60,171 nucleotides of DNA, taken from Candidatus Methanoxibalbensis ujae (lineage in GTDB: Archaea; Halobacteriota; Syntropharchaeia; Alkanophagales; Methanospirareceae). The stretch is taken from assembly GCA_026134085.1 (NCBI GenBank), contig JAOQIN010000001.1, forward strand, positions 85,344 to 145,514. The letters are read 5' to 3'. A model generated the notes under the pieces. It was not told where the DNA came from, did no database searches, and saw only the letters and a list, made by a program, of their open reading frames with translations. Positions 28,591 to 37,090 of the stretch are shown here, piece by piece. How positions within the stretch are numbered: the stretch's first letter is position 1; each line of letters begins with the position of its first letter. A program made the translations under genes and the position numbers.

Positions 28591-30162
28591 ATGGAGTTCA
28601 AATTTCTCGGTCTCAGGCTTCCAAGCAGAAGCGGAGGCGTTTCTTTCAGCAGGAAAAAGCGCATTGATTTTGGTGCGAGGATAAAGGAAGATCAGGCCAT
28701 GATGCTTGACCTGCTCAACATAATCACATACATGTCCTCAATCGCCACATCAGACATAGACCGTGCGAAGATCATAGAACTTGCATCGCAGCAGGACGGA
28801 ATAACTGCAAGATATCTTGACAAGGTGCGTCTGCTCGCTGAAAATTACGGATATGATTATGCAGATGCTTGCAAGACAGTTGCTGAAAATGTGAAACATC
28901 CTGAATTGAAGGATTTTCTCATAAGACTGTCAAATGCTCTCGCAACCGGTGAGGATGAGGAGAAGTTTCTTCGCATAGAAGCTGAGCAGATCGTTGAGAA
29001 ATACACAAACAAATATTTGAGTGATGTTGATACATTGCGCAAATGGACCGACGGATACACAGCGTTACTCGTGTCTGTGACAATGGTAATTGCGATATTT
29101 CTCATCAGTTCCATGCTTTTCAGGATGGGAGATGTCGGTGTTATGGGATTTCTTGCGGGTGTTCTGCTGTGTTTTGTGTGTTTTCTCGGCGTTTACATCA
29201 TATACAGGGTTTCACCATATGAGAAGACTGTGCATTCCCTTGATGTCCGCTCAAAGGAGCAGGATATACTGCATGGCATCAGCAGATTCCTTCTGCCTGC
29301 TGTTTTTGTTGTTCCCCTCGCAATTTTTATGGCTGGCATGGATGAGTGGATGGCTTTTCTCGCTGTATCTCTGCTGCTTGCGCCTATGGGCATAATAGCG
29401 ATTATAGATGCAAGAAACATAGAGAGGAGAGACAGAGATTTATCCTCTTTTCTCAAGAGTTTGGGGGCAGCAGCGGGAATAACAGGCACGACACTTGCTG
29501 TTGCGATAAGCAGACTTGACAAGAAATCTGTTGGAACTCTTGAGAAATTCGTGAGAAAACTTTATAAAAGGCTCATACATGGCATAAATCCGCGTGTCTG
29601 CTGGCATTATTTCGCAGGAGAAACTGGATCAGAGCTTGTCAACAGATATACAAGGGTTTTTCTTGATGCGGTAGAACTCGGAGGAGACCCCATGAAAATA
29701 GGGGAGGTGGTTTCAAACTCGGTGCTCGGCGTGTCGCTGCTGAGGGCGAAGAGGAAGCTTGTGGCAAATGGATTTGTGAATCTCGTGATTCCGCTTCACG
29801 TGACAATGTGCGGTCTCATAATGTTCATATATGAGATGCTCTACACATTCAACAGCGCACTCCTCAGACTCTATCAGGAGCATGGTGAGGACATAAGGAA
29901 AGGGATGGAACATATTTCAACGGGAGGCCTGGGATTTTTCAACATAAGCAACGCATCAGACATAGAATTTTTCTCAAAATATGTCATTTTCGTCATTCTT
30001 GTGCTCACACTGGCCAATGCTTTTGCATCAAAATATGCTGCTGGAGGCAGTAATTACAAGATTTGTTTCTACGCTTTCATCCTTTTCATGCTCTCCGCAT
30101 TCATCATATATGTAATGCCGATGGTATCATCGGTGTTCTTTGTTCCATTTACCGGTTCATAG
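28591..30162 (+). CDS. flaJ: Archaellum platform membrane protein FlaJ
   Basis: This 523-residue TadC/GspF-like protein has two cytoplasmic helical regions separating groups of membrane helices (near 152-172, 182-200, 230-272, 390-415 and 455-520). FlaJ is the only polytopic protein of the archaellum and anchors FlaI in the membrane. The second GspF domain includes VELGGDPMKIGEVVSNSVLG. The gene begins directly after the flaI stop codon. Length and helix layout fit euryarchaeal FlaJ. Confidence 0.93.
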   Translation: MEFKFLGLRLPSRSGGVSFSRKKRIDFGARIKEDQAMMLDLLNIITYMSSIATSDIDRAKIIELASQQDGITARYLDKVRLLAENYGYDYADACKTVAENVKHPELKDFLIRLSNALATGEDEEKFLRIEAEQIVEKYTNKYLSDVDTLRKWTDGYTALLVSVTMVIAIFLISSMLFRMGDVGVMGFLAGVLLCFVCFLGVYIIYRVSPYEKTVHSLDVRSKEQDILHGISRFLLPAVFVVPLAIFMAGMDEWMAFLAVSLLLAPMGIIAIIDARNIERRDRDLSSFLKSLGAAAGITGTTLAVAISRLDKKSVGTLEKFVRKLYKRLIHGINPRVCWHYFAGETGSELVNRYTRVFLDAVELGGDPMKIGEVVSNSVLGVSLLRAKRKLVANGFVNLVIPLHVTMCGLIMFIYEMLYTFNSALLRLYQEHGEDIRKGMEHISTGGLGFFNISNASDIEFFSKYVIFVILVLTLANAFASKYAAGGSNYKICFYAFILFMLSAFIIYVMPMVSSVFFVPFTGS

Positions 30163-30222
30163 GGCTGGATGGAGGAGGATGGAGGGAGAGAGGAGAGATC
30201 AAAAAAGAAAGCATGCGTGTGT

Positions 30223-30255
30223 GAGTGTGAGTATGAGTGTGAGTATGAGTGTGAG
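30223..30255. repeat. 12-bp tandem repeat before the second acidic gene
   Basis: Units of GAGTGTGAGTAT start at 30223 and 30235, and a partial third ends at 30255, just before the GGGAGGTG ribosome site of the next gene. It resembles the other leader repeats in this island. Confidence 0.75.
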
Positions 30256-30269
30256 AGGGAGGTGATTTT

Positions 30270-30620
30270 ATGGAAAATCAGGACCCTTTCAGTGCGTCGG
30301 AAGATGAGATGAGGCGTGTTGAGGAATGGTGGCTTCAGAAGGGATTTGAGGAGGATGTTGAGGAGGAGGACGAGGAAGAAACGGCAGCAGGTGAGGACGC
30401 TGAGGAGGGAGAGAGAAAGGATGCGGATGACCTGATATACGACTTGAAGGGCATTGGCATGGAGGATGAGGATGAGGACATGATGCTTCGTCGGATGATG
30501 GAGGAGCTGGGTGACCTTAGCAGTGAGGAGCTGCTTGACCTCGCGAGGGATGTGCTGCAGAGGATGAACGAGATACATGAGGAGCGTGAGAGAATGTGCG
30601 AGGAGGGCGGTATATGTTGA
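30270..30620 (+). CDS. Acidic helical protein downstream of flaJ
   Basis: This 116-residue protein starts MENQDPFSASEDEMRRVEEWW. It has a Glu/Asp-rich middle and a helical second half (LRRMMEELGDLSSEELLDLA then DVLQRMNEIHEERE). GGGAGGTGATTTT lies before the ATG, a good ribosome site, and the helical part shows normal amphipathic spacing. I do not recognise a family. Its place at the end of the archaellum run, plus the acidic protein between flaH and flaI, suggests a lineage-specific motility partner. A role as an adaptor for basic surfaces of the motor is inference only. Confidence 0.68.
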   Translation: MENQDPFSASEDEMRRVEEWWLQKGFEEDVEEEDEEETAAGEDAEEGERKDADDLIYDLKGIGMEDEDEDMMLRRMMEELGDLSSEELLDLARDVLQRMNEIHEERERMCEEGGIC

Positions 30621-30824
30621 TGATGATGGAGAAATTGAGGTTGAAGTCATATCGGCTCTCTCTCTTTTATGTTCAAAAGAATCAAATCTATCAAATCTAT
30701 AAAATTTTTTCAAAAATAACACAATTTTTCGGCACATAAAGAGGAAAAGTCATGAATGACAGGTATATGATTTCTCCTGGACGGGGGGATGTGATGATGT
30801 TTTATGTGGCGAGGGTGAAGTGGC

Positions 30825-32585
30825 ATGAGAGATAGGATAAAAGTGTTGCATGTGGAGGATGAAGCTGGTGCGTTGGATATTACGAAGATGTTTTTGAGGA
30901 AGATGGGTCATGGGAACATAGAGATAACACCTGCATTATCCGCGGAAGAAGGTCTGGAGAGGCTTGAAGAAGGGGATTATGATGTGATAATATCGGATTA
31001 CATGATGCCCGGCATGGATGGGATTGAATTTCTTGAGGAGGTCAGGAGAAGAGGAATAAAAACGCCTTTCATAATTTTCACGGGAAAGGGAGAGGAGCGT
31101 GTTGCGATGGAGGCGCTGAACAAGGGTGCGAACAGATACATAAAAAAAGACAGGAAGCCATCTGAGCTGTTTGAGGAGCTTGCTCGTTATATTGTTGAGC
31201 TTGCGGAGGAAAAGCGGCGTGAGGAGGAGAATGAAAAGAAGCTGCAGGCATTGAGTGGTGACGGTGTGAACCCCTTCATCATTGCACTGTCTGATGAGGA
31301 CTGGAGACTGCGAAAGGAAGCTGCTGAGGCTCTCGGAAAATTGAAGGATGAGAGAGCTGTGCAGCATTTGTCTGAGGTTCTTCTGAATGATAAGGATGCG
31401 GATGTCCGCCGTGCGGCTGCATGGGCTCTCGGTGAGATAGGGTCTCCGGATGCCATCTCCGCGCTTGTCCGTGCGTTGGACGATGAGGACCGCGGTGTGC
31501 GTGAGAGTGCGGTTGATGCGCTTGCGAAGATTGGTGCGCTGGATGCGCTTTTGAGCGCGCTGAAGAGCAAAAAAGCACGTGTGAAGAGCGCTGCTGCACT
31601 TGCTCTCGGCAGGATGGGTGCTGAAGATGCGATTCCTCACCTCTCAGATGTGTTGAGAAACGAAAAGAATCCTGAGGTGAAGTGGAGTGCTGCGTGGGCG
31701 CTTGCTGAGATCGGAAGAAAGTCGCTGCGTGCTCTCATATCCGCGTTGAACGATGAGGACGAATATGTGAGGTGGTGTGCTGTGGAGGCTCTCGGAAAAT
31801 TGAAGGACGAGAGAGCAGTTGATCATCTCATAAAACTGCTGAATGACGATGCGAGAAATGTCCGCAGCGGTGCTGCATGGGCTCTCGGCGAGATAGGTGA
31901 CAAAAATGCGATAGAGCATCTGATAAAAGCACTCGGCGACAGGGATGCGATTGTCGTTGAGAATGTGATGGAAGCGTTGATGAGGTTTCCTGAGGATGTT
32001 GTTGTTGATCCTCTCATAAAAGCTCTCGGAGACGGGCGTGTAAGCGCGAATGCTGCTGAAACGCTTGCCAAGCTCTGCAAAAAAAATGAGAATGTGATCG
32101 AGATTCTTTTGAACGCTCTTAAAAGTGCAAAAGACAAGAAAATTCGCATTGGCATTGCGAAAGCACTCTCAAAAACAGGTGATAAACGCGCGGAAAATGC
32201 TATACGCAGCGCGCTTGAGCATGAGAATGATGAGGATGTTATAAAGGCACTGGAAGATGCGCTCTCACACATATCTCACATGAGTCGCCGTGACCCGTCG
32301 CCTGCTTATGTCAGGCGCCTCATAGGGGATGTATGTGGAAGAAGCGAGAATTCAGGGAGGAGGCGGCAGATGGATGAGAGGAGGCCGCACATAAGACAGG
32401 ATGCAGTGCGCTCACTGACGCCAGATCAGGTGAGGAAGCTGAGGAAACTTTATGCGCTCGGTCTGAATGAGGAGGATATAGCGAAGAGATTGGGTGTTCC
32501 GAAGCAGGCAGTATCTGAATTCCTGAGCAGAGAGAGGTGTGATATGATCGGAAAAATGTTGAATATTCACAGGAAAAAGATCTGA
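30825..32585 (+). CDS. Response regulator with HEAT/PBS repeats and C-terminal HTH-like segment
   Basis: This 586-residue protein starts with a CheY-like receiver (residues 1-125). It has the acidic pocket E11/D12, phospho-acceptor D58 in SDYMMPGMDG, T86 and K107. From about 145 to 480 there are about ten HEAT/PBS repeats, recognisable as VRRAAAWALGEIG, VRESAVDALAKIG, VRWCAVEALGKLKDERAV and so on. A C-terminal segment near 525-560 (YALGLNEEDIAKRLGVPKQA) looks like a helix-turn-helix. In Halobacterium a HEAT_PBS protein physically links Che proteins and the archaellum, so receiver and HEAT fused beside fla genes suggests a switch adaptor. A transcriptional role is equally possible from the HTH. 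No kinase gene is adjacent. Confidence 0.85.
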   Translation: MRDRIKVLHVEDEAGALDITKMFLRKMGHGNIEITPALSAEEGLERLEEGDYDVIISDYMMPGMDGIEFLEEVRRRGIKTPFIIFTGKGEERVAMEALNKGANRYIKKDRKPSELFEELARYIVELAEEKRREEENEKKLQALSGDGVNPFIIALSDEDWRLRKEAAEALGKLKDERAVQHLSEVLLNDKDADVRRAAAWALGEIGSPDAISALVRALDDEDRGVRESAVDALAKIGALDALLSALKSKKARVKSAAALALGRMGAEDAIPHLSDVLRNEKNPEVKWSAAWALAEIGRKSLRALISALNDEDEYVRWCAVEALGKLKDERAVDHLIKLLNDDARNVRSGAAWALGEIGDKNAIEHLIKALGDRDAIVVENVMEALMRFPEDVVVDPLIKALGDGRVSANAAETLAKLCKKNENVIEILLNALKSAKDKKIRIGIAKALSKTGDKRAENAIRSALEHENDEDVIKALEDALSHISHMSRRDPSPAYVRRLIGDVCGRSENSGRRRQMDERRPHIRQDAVRSLTPDQVRKLRKLYALGLNEEDIAKRLGVPKQAVSEFLSRERCDMIGKMLNIHRKKI

Positions 32586-32811
32586 ATGTTGTGAGGAGAA
32601 TTGAAAGGATAGCTCCATTTCCTCATATCTTTATATTTTGGCATTTGTCTGAGAAAGCAAATTGCACAGTTGCATCAATCAAGAGGCAGACGAAACCTGA
32701 GGCTGTTGAATGCGGAACTGCTTTGTCGGGATGTTCGCTTGAGCAGAAAGAGTGGAAATAGGAAAATGAAAGATGAATTGAAATTAACCGGATAGATCAG
32801 GAAATTGAAAA

Positions 32812-32885
32812 AATTAAAGAATAAAAAAATAAAAAATTAATAAATTAATAAATAATAAAAAATAAATAAATAAAAATAAAAAATG
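32812..32885 (-). terminator. A/T-rich tract, probable terminator of mtd
   Basis: A tract of almost pure A and T follows the mtd stop codon. On the mtd strand it has repeated runs of five or six T, the usual archaeal stop signal. It also falls downstream of the receiver-HEAT gene, but there its strand is A-rich. Confidence 0.5.
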
Positions 32886-32893
32886 TTCCGTTT

Positions 32894-33748
32894 TCATGCG
32901 GAGGGTCTCTCCATCAGTTTGACTTTTCTGAGTATTTCGCCTGTTTTTGCATGAGGAGTTCTCAGCAGCGAGTCATTACACTTCTCAATTTCACGTGCTT
33001 CCATTGCGAGTTTTGCTGCTGTTTCAAGCATTTCATGCGCTGCTGCGATGAGAAGAACATATTTATCAGGATCCTTCACGACGAAGCAACCTTGCACATC
33101 CAAATCTGCGACCTTCTCAGCCATAGCGTATGCTGCGATAGCTTTTGCCTTCGCATAAGGATTTGAGAATCCTGCACGCTCAACGGCATACTCAGCGGTT
33201 ATTTCAATCTGCGGCAGCTTCAACTCCACACTCTCTCCGGCTTTACGCCTTTTTATCTGCGAAATGACAGAATCCAGTTCCTCATGAAGTATGCGAACGA
33301 CGCCTGTTGCCGTCAGAACAGCGAGTATGTTTGCGTTGAACATGCTCATCTCAACGGCATCCAGAAATTCTCTGCGAGCGCCTATCATGGGGTCTCCCAA
33401 TATGAGGATGTATCCGAAGCCATTTTCCTTCAGCGATTTCACTGCTTTCTTAGCAGGCGCATCAGATATGACGATACATGGAATTCCCTTTGAAGCCACA
33501 ATCTCACGCGCCTTTTTGGGACCCGGGAGCGCTGCATTCGGGCTCACCACCACGACAAAATCGGGATTCCAATCAACAACTGCGGTCGTTGCATCCGCAT
33601 GCTCAGGCGTGAGCTTCGCACCTGTCTCAATGGAGAGGACATCAACATCCTCCCTGTCCGCACGCTCATCGAGCACGAGATCGACAATCCTTGAAGCGCC
33701 GATGTTTCCTAATTTCACAAATCCCACCTTCACAACCTCTTCCGCCAT
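32894..33748 (-). CDS. mtd: F420-dependent methylene-tetrahydromethanopterin dehydrogenase
   Basis: This 284-residue protein starts with VKVGFVKLGNIGASRIVDL and continues with the Mtd-specific blocks VVVVSPNAALPGPKKAREI and ILGDPMIGARREFLDAVEM. Mtd transfers hydride between methylene-H4MPT and coenzyme F420 in the C1 pathway of methanogens, methane oxidisers and Archaeoglobi. Length equals the family norm. It is monocistronic between a T-rich terminator and the divergent guaA gene. With marker 16 it gives the metabolic identity of the host. Confidence 0.97.
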   Translation of the reverse strand: MAEEVVKVGFVKLGNIGASRIVDLVLDERADREDVDVLSIETGAKLTPEHADATTAVVDWNPDFVVVVSPNAALPGPKKAREIVASKGIPCIVISDAPAKKAVKSLKENGFGYILILGDPMIGARREFLDAVEMSMFNANILAVLTATGVVRILHEELDSVISQIKRRKAGESVELKLPQIEITAEYAVERAGFSNPYAKAKAIAAYAMAEKVADLDVQGCFVVKDPDKYVLLIAAAHEMLETAAKLAMEAREIEKCNDSLLRTPHAKTGEILRKVKLMERPSA

Positions 33749-33900
33749 CGCCCGTTCATTGTTTGCTGCGGAAGTAATAAAACATGTGTATAACTGCCGC
33801 TGCGGCTGCTTCAGAGCGCCTCAAGCAACGCCTTGCTATACATAATTGAATAATAAATGAAGGATAAATGAAGGAGAAGGGGGAAGAGGGGTGCATGTGA

Positions 33901-35514
33901 ATGGAGCGCAGTGATGGAGTGTGGAAAATGGAAAAGGAAAGGGATAAGGTTGTGGTTTTGGATTTTGGAGGTCAATATTCGCATTTGATTGTGCGAAGAT
34001 GTAGGGAGCTTGGTGTTTATGCTGAACTTTTGCCCTATGACTATCCCGCCGATGAGCTGAGGGAGGGGATTGAGAGGGAGAGAGGGCATGGTAAAATCTG
34101 CGGAATAATATTTTCAGGAAGTCCTTTCAGCGTTCTTGATGATAATGCGCCGAAATGCGCCTCTGATGTGCTTGATTTTGGGGTCCCCGTTCTCGGAATC
34201 TGTTATGGTGCGCAGCTCATCGCCCATTTGAATGGAGGGCGTGTTCGGAGAGGAGAGAAGAAGGAGTTTGGAAGTGCGGATTTCTTCTTCAAAAAAGAAG
34301 AGCGGCTTTTCAGAGGAATCTCTGATGACGGCGAGCAGATAGGGAAGACGCGTGTATGGATGTCGCATGAGGATGTGATTGAGGATTTGGGAGGCAATGG
34401 AGAGGTGATCGGATGGACCGAGAACACACCTGTCGCTGCATTCCGCATAGGAAGCAATTACGGTGTTCAATTTCATCCTGAAGTGCATCATACGGAGAGA
34501 GGAAAGGATATGCTGCGCAATTTTCTTGAAATATGCGGCTGCGAAAGAAACTGGCGAATAGATGAGGATTTCGTGAGCGAGAGGGTTTATGAGATCAGGA
34601 GTGTTGTCGGCAGCGATGGAAAAGCTGTATGTGCGCTTAGCGGCGGTGTGGATTCATTTACAACTGCTGTTCTCCTGCACAGAGCAATTGGAGACAGGCT
34701 GACATGCATATTCATAGACAATGGTCTTCTGCGTGATGGAGAGCGTGAGGAAGTTCTGGAATCTCTGAGGAATACGGGTATGAAATATGTGTTTGTGGAT
34801 GCATCGCAGCGCTTTCTGGATGCGTTGCGCGGCGTCAGAGATGCTGAGGAGAAGCGAAGGATCATCGGGAAGATATTCATAGATGTTTTTGAGGAGGAAG
34901 CTCGGAAAATAGGAGCTGATTTCCTCGCTCAGGGCACTATTTATCCGGACAGAATAGAGAGTGCGAGAGCTGGAGCATCTGGAGGAAGGGCATCACGCAT
35001 AAAATCGCATCATAATGTGGGTGCGTTGCCTGAGAGGTTGCGAATGAAACTTATTGAGCCGCTTCGTGACCTCTACAAGGATGAGGTCAGGAAACTGGCG
35101 AAGACTGTCGGAATACCTGATAAAATACTGCGAAGACATCCTTTTCCGGGTCCCGGGCTTGCAGCACGTATCATAGGAGAGGTGAATGCTGAAAAACTGC
35201 GAATATGCCGTGCGGCATCTGCGATTGTTGAGGAAGAGCTGAGGAAAAGCGGATGGTATGAGCGTGTCTGGCAGGCTTTCGCGGTGGTTGGCGATGATAT
35301 GGCGACAGGTGTTCTGGGAGATGCCCGTAAAGAGGGCAGAATCGTGATCGTTCGTGTTGTCTCATCCGAAGAGGCTATGACCGCTGATTTCGTGAGGCTT
35401 CCCTATGAAATACTTGAAAAAATGAGCAGGCGCATAACAAACGAGGTTGAGGGCGTCACATGGGTGGCATACGCAATATCCTCAAAACCTCCATCAACAA
35501 TTGAGCCGTGTTAG
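33901..35514 (+). CDS. guaA: GMP synthase, single-chain (glutamine hydrolysing)
   Basis: This 537-residue enzyme converts XMP to GMP. The N-terminal class I amidotransferase has GICYGAQLIAH (nucleophile Cys) and FHPEVHHT. The synthetase part has the PP-loop ALSGGVDS, followed by the dimerisation domain with FPGPGLAARIIGE. Many euryarchaea split GuaA into two polypeptides (GuaAa and GuaAb), whereas here both are in one chain, as in bacteria. GAGGGGTG lies before ATG 33901; a second start at 33928 is possible. The catalytic residues look intact. Confidence 0.95.
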   Translation: MERSDGVWKMEKERDKVVVLDFGGQYSHLIVRRCRELGVYAELLPYDYPADELREGIERERGHGKICGIIFSGSPFSVLDDNAPKCASDVLDFGVPVLGICYGAQLIAHLNGGRVRRGEKKEFGSADFFFKKEERLFRGISDDGEQIGKTRVWMSHEDVIEDLGGNGEVIGWTENTPVAAFRIGSNYGVQFHPEVHHTERGKDMLRNFLEICGCERNWRIDEDFVSERVYEIRSVVGSDGKAVCALSGGVDSFTTAVLLHRAIGDRLTCIFIDNGLLRDGEREEVLESLRNTGMKYVFVDASQRFLDALRGVRDAEEKRRIIGKIFIDVFEEEARKIGADFLAQGTIYPDRIESARAGASGGRASRIKSHHNVGALPERLRMKLIEPLRDLYKDEVRKLAKTVGIPDKILRRHPFPGPGLAARIIGEVNAEKLRICRAASAIVEEELRKSGWYERVWQAFAVVGDDMATGVLGDARKEGRIVIVRVVSSEEAMTADFVRLPYEILEKMSRRITNEVEGVTWVAYAISSKPPSTIEPC

Positions 35515-35546
35515 AGATCCAGAATAAAAAATAACCCAATGTATTC

Positions 35547-36557
35547 TCACCGTGGGCGAGAGGGAGGGCTCTCATTTTTTTCACAATAAAAAGGCTCTCT
35601 CAGCTTCATAGCATAAATTAATCTCTCAGCAATACAATCCTCATCCTCGCATAAAGGCACTAAATTGTCGTTTCTCAGAAGACATGGCTTTATTTTGCCG
35701 TCCGAAGTGATGCGAAGTCTCTTGCAATGCATGCAAAATGCGGAATTGTCCATCGGTTTGACCACTTCAACAGTCAATCCATCAATAAAATATTTTCGCC
35801 TGTGCTGCAGAGGTCTCGTGGCCATCGCTTTCGCATTCAGTCGCAGCATTTCCTCTATCTCCCGAAAATCAACATTGGAAACTCCACTGGCACTTTTGTT
35901 GAAAAAACCAGCGGCATCATTTGAATTTGATTCAGCGACATGAAAAGGAACGAGCTCTATCAGCTGCAATATCACGCTGTCATCACCGTATTCTGCATTT
36001 AATCCTCTCACAAAGTCCATCATCTCATCTATATCATCTTTATTCAGGTCGAGGACAACCATATTGAGCTTTACAGGAGTCAGATTTGAAGAGATAGCTG
36101 CGTGAATGCCATCTATAACTCTGCTCAGATTCCCTTTTGTCCTCGTTATAATATCATATTTTTCGGCGTTCAGCGTGTCAATGCTTATATTCACGCGATC
36201 AAGACCTGCATCTGCGAGTTCTTCGGCACATATGCTCAGAAGCGTGCCATTTGTTGTGAGCGAAATATCGTCCTCATATGCACGGATATGCTGTATTATA
36301 TCTGGAAGATCTCTACGCAGCAGCGGCTCGCCACCTGAGAACTTCACCTTTCGCACGGAAAATCGCTGAGATGCAACCTTCGCCACCCTCACAACGAGGT
36401 CAGCACTTATGCCGCTTTCATCGTCCTCATGATGGCATTCTTCATTGTCATCGAACTCGCCTTCATGATGGCAGTAAATACAGTTCAGATTGCATTTTCT
36501 CGTGAGTGAGAATCTGAGGCTCGTGATCTCCCTGCCGTATCTGTCAATAAGTCTCAT
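35547..36557 (-). CDS. moaA: GTP 3',8-cyclase MoaA
   Basis: This 336-residue radical SAM enzyme has the first cluster motif CNLNCIYC and a C-terminal cluster CMHCKRLRITSDGKIKPC (CxxCx13C), the two-cluster signature of MoaA. It makes the first intermediate of molybdopterin or tungstopterin from GTP. Bacterial and eukaryotic enzymes end in a functional Gly-Gly, while this one ends in SRPR, so the C-terminal tail differs. GAAGGGGGGAGGT stands before ATG 36557. A pterin cofactor is needed for formylmethanofuran dehydrogenase in such hosts, which is a reasonable link. Confidence 0.92.
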   Translation of the reverse strand: MRLIDRYGREITSLRFSLTRKCNLNCIYCHHEGEFDDNEECHHEDDESGISADLVVRVAKVASQRFSVRKVKFSGGEPLLRRDLPDIIQHIRAYEDDISLTTNGTLLSICAEELADAGLDRVNISIDTLNAEKYDIITRTKGNLSRVIDGIHAAISSNLTPVKLNMVVLDLNKDDIDEMMDFVRGLNAEYGDDSVILQLIELVPFHVAESNSNDAAGFFNKSASGVSNVDFREIEEMLRLNAKAMATRPLQHRRKYFIDGLTVEVVKPMDNSAFCMHCKRLRITSDGKIKPCLLRNDNLVPLCEDEDCIAERLIYAMKLREPFYCEKNESPPSRPR

Positions 36558-36932
36558 GTGACCTCCCCCCTTCCGGGTGCGTGCATTCTACAAAATCATC
36601 TGCCCTGGGGCTTGTTTCAGTATGTGGCTCCATTGTATCATCATTGATCTCCATAAATAGCTTTCAGATCTCATCAAACCGCAGCGCCCTCTCTTTTTCA
36701 GGCGGATGACATCCTGTCTTTCACTTTCAGTTCCCCCTGTTTCTCATCCAATTGCTTCTCTGCCCTCCTGAATTCCATTTCACCACGAGTCGTTCCAGCA
36801 CTCCCCTTCTCAACCTCTCCTTTTCTCCTCCTTCTCATTGTGCTCTCTTTCCATTTCCTCACTGTTGAGTGCCCCCTCACCAAAACGCATCAAAACACAG
36901 ACAATATATCAGATCAAAATAATGTGATTACC
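36558..36932. other. Gap between moaA and rubredoxin
   Basis: No gene is supported. The frame 36698-36883 on the minus strand is Lys/Arg/Glu-rich without a ribosome site and I treat it as chance. The rubredoxin promoter should lie near 36895-36925, where the DNA is A/T-rich (CAATATATCAGATC). Confidence 0.4.
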
Positions 36933-37088
36933 ATGAAATACAGATGCAGAATATGTGGATATGTATATGATCCTGAGAAAGGTGATCCAGACAGCGGGAT
37001 ACCTCCAGGAACAGCGTTTGAAGACATGCCTGCTGAGTGGGTGTGCCCGGTATGCGGTGCATCAAGGGAAGAGTTTGAGGAGGTGTAA
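36933..37088 (+). CDS. Rubredoxin
   Basis: This 51-residue protein starts [20 protein letters not shown] and ends with [14 protein letters not shown], the classic pair of CxxC iron knuckles. I chose ATG 36933, because the upstream frame has no rubredoxin sequence. It ends two bases before the flavodiiron gene, so the two form an operon. Rubredoxin donates electrons in oxygen-detoxifying chains. Flavodiiron proteins often accept electrons from rubredoxin. Confidence 0.97.
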   Translation: MKYRCRICGYVYDPEKGDPDSGIPPGTAFEDMPAEWVCPVCGASREEFEEV

Positions 37089-37090
37089 AC

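Noticed and set aside
32812-32885. A/T-rich tract as a replication origin
   Set aside because: It lacks repeats of ORB type and no initiator gene is adjacent. A terminator for mtd explains it better.
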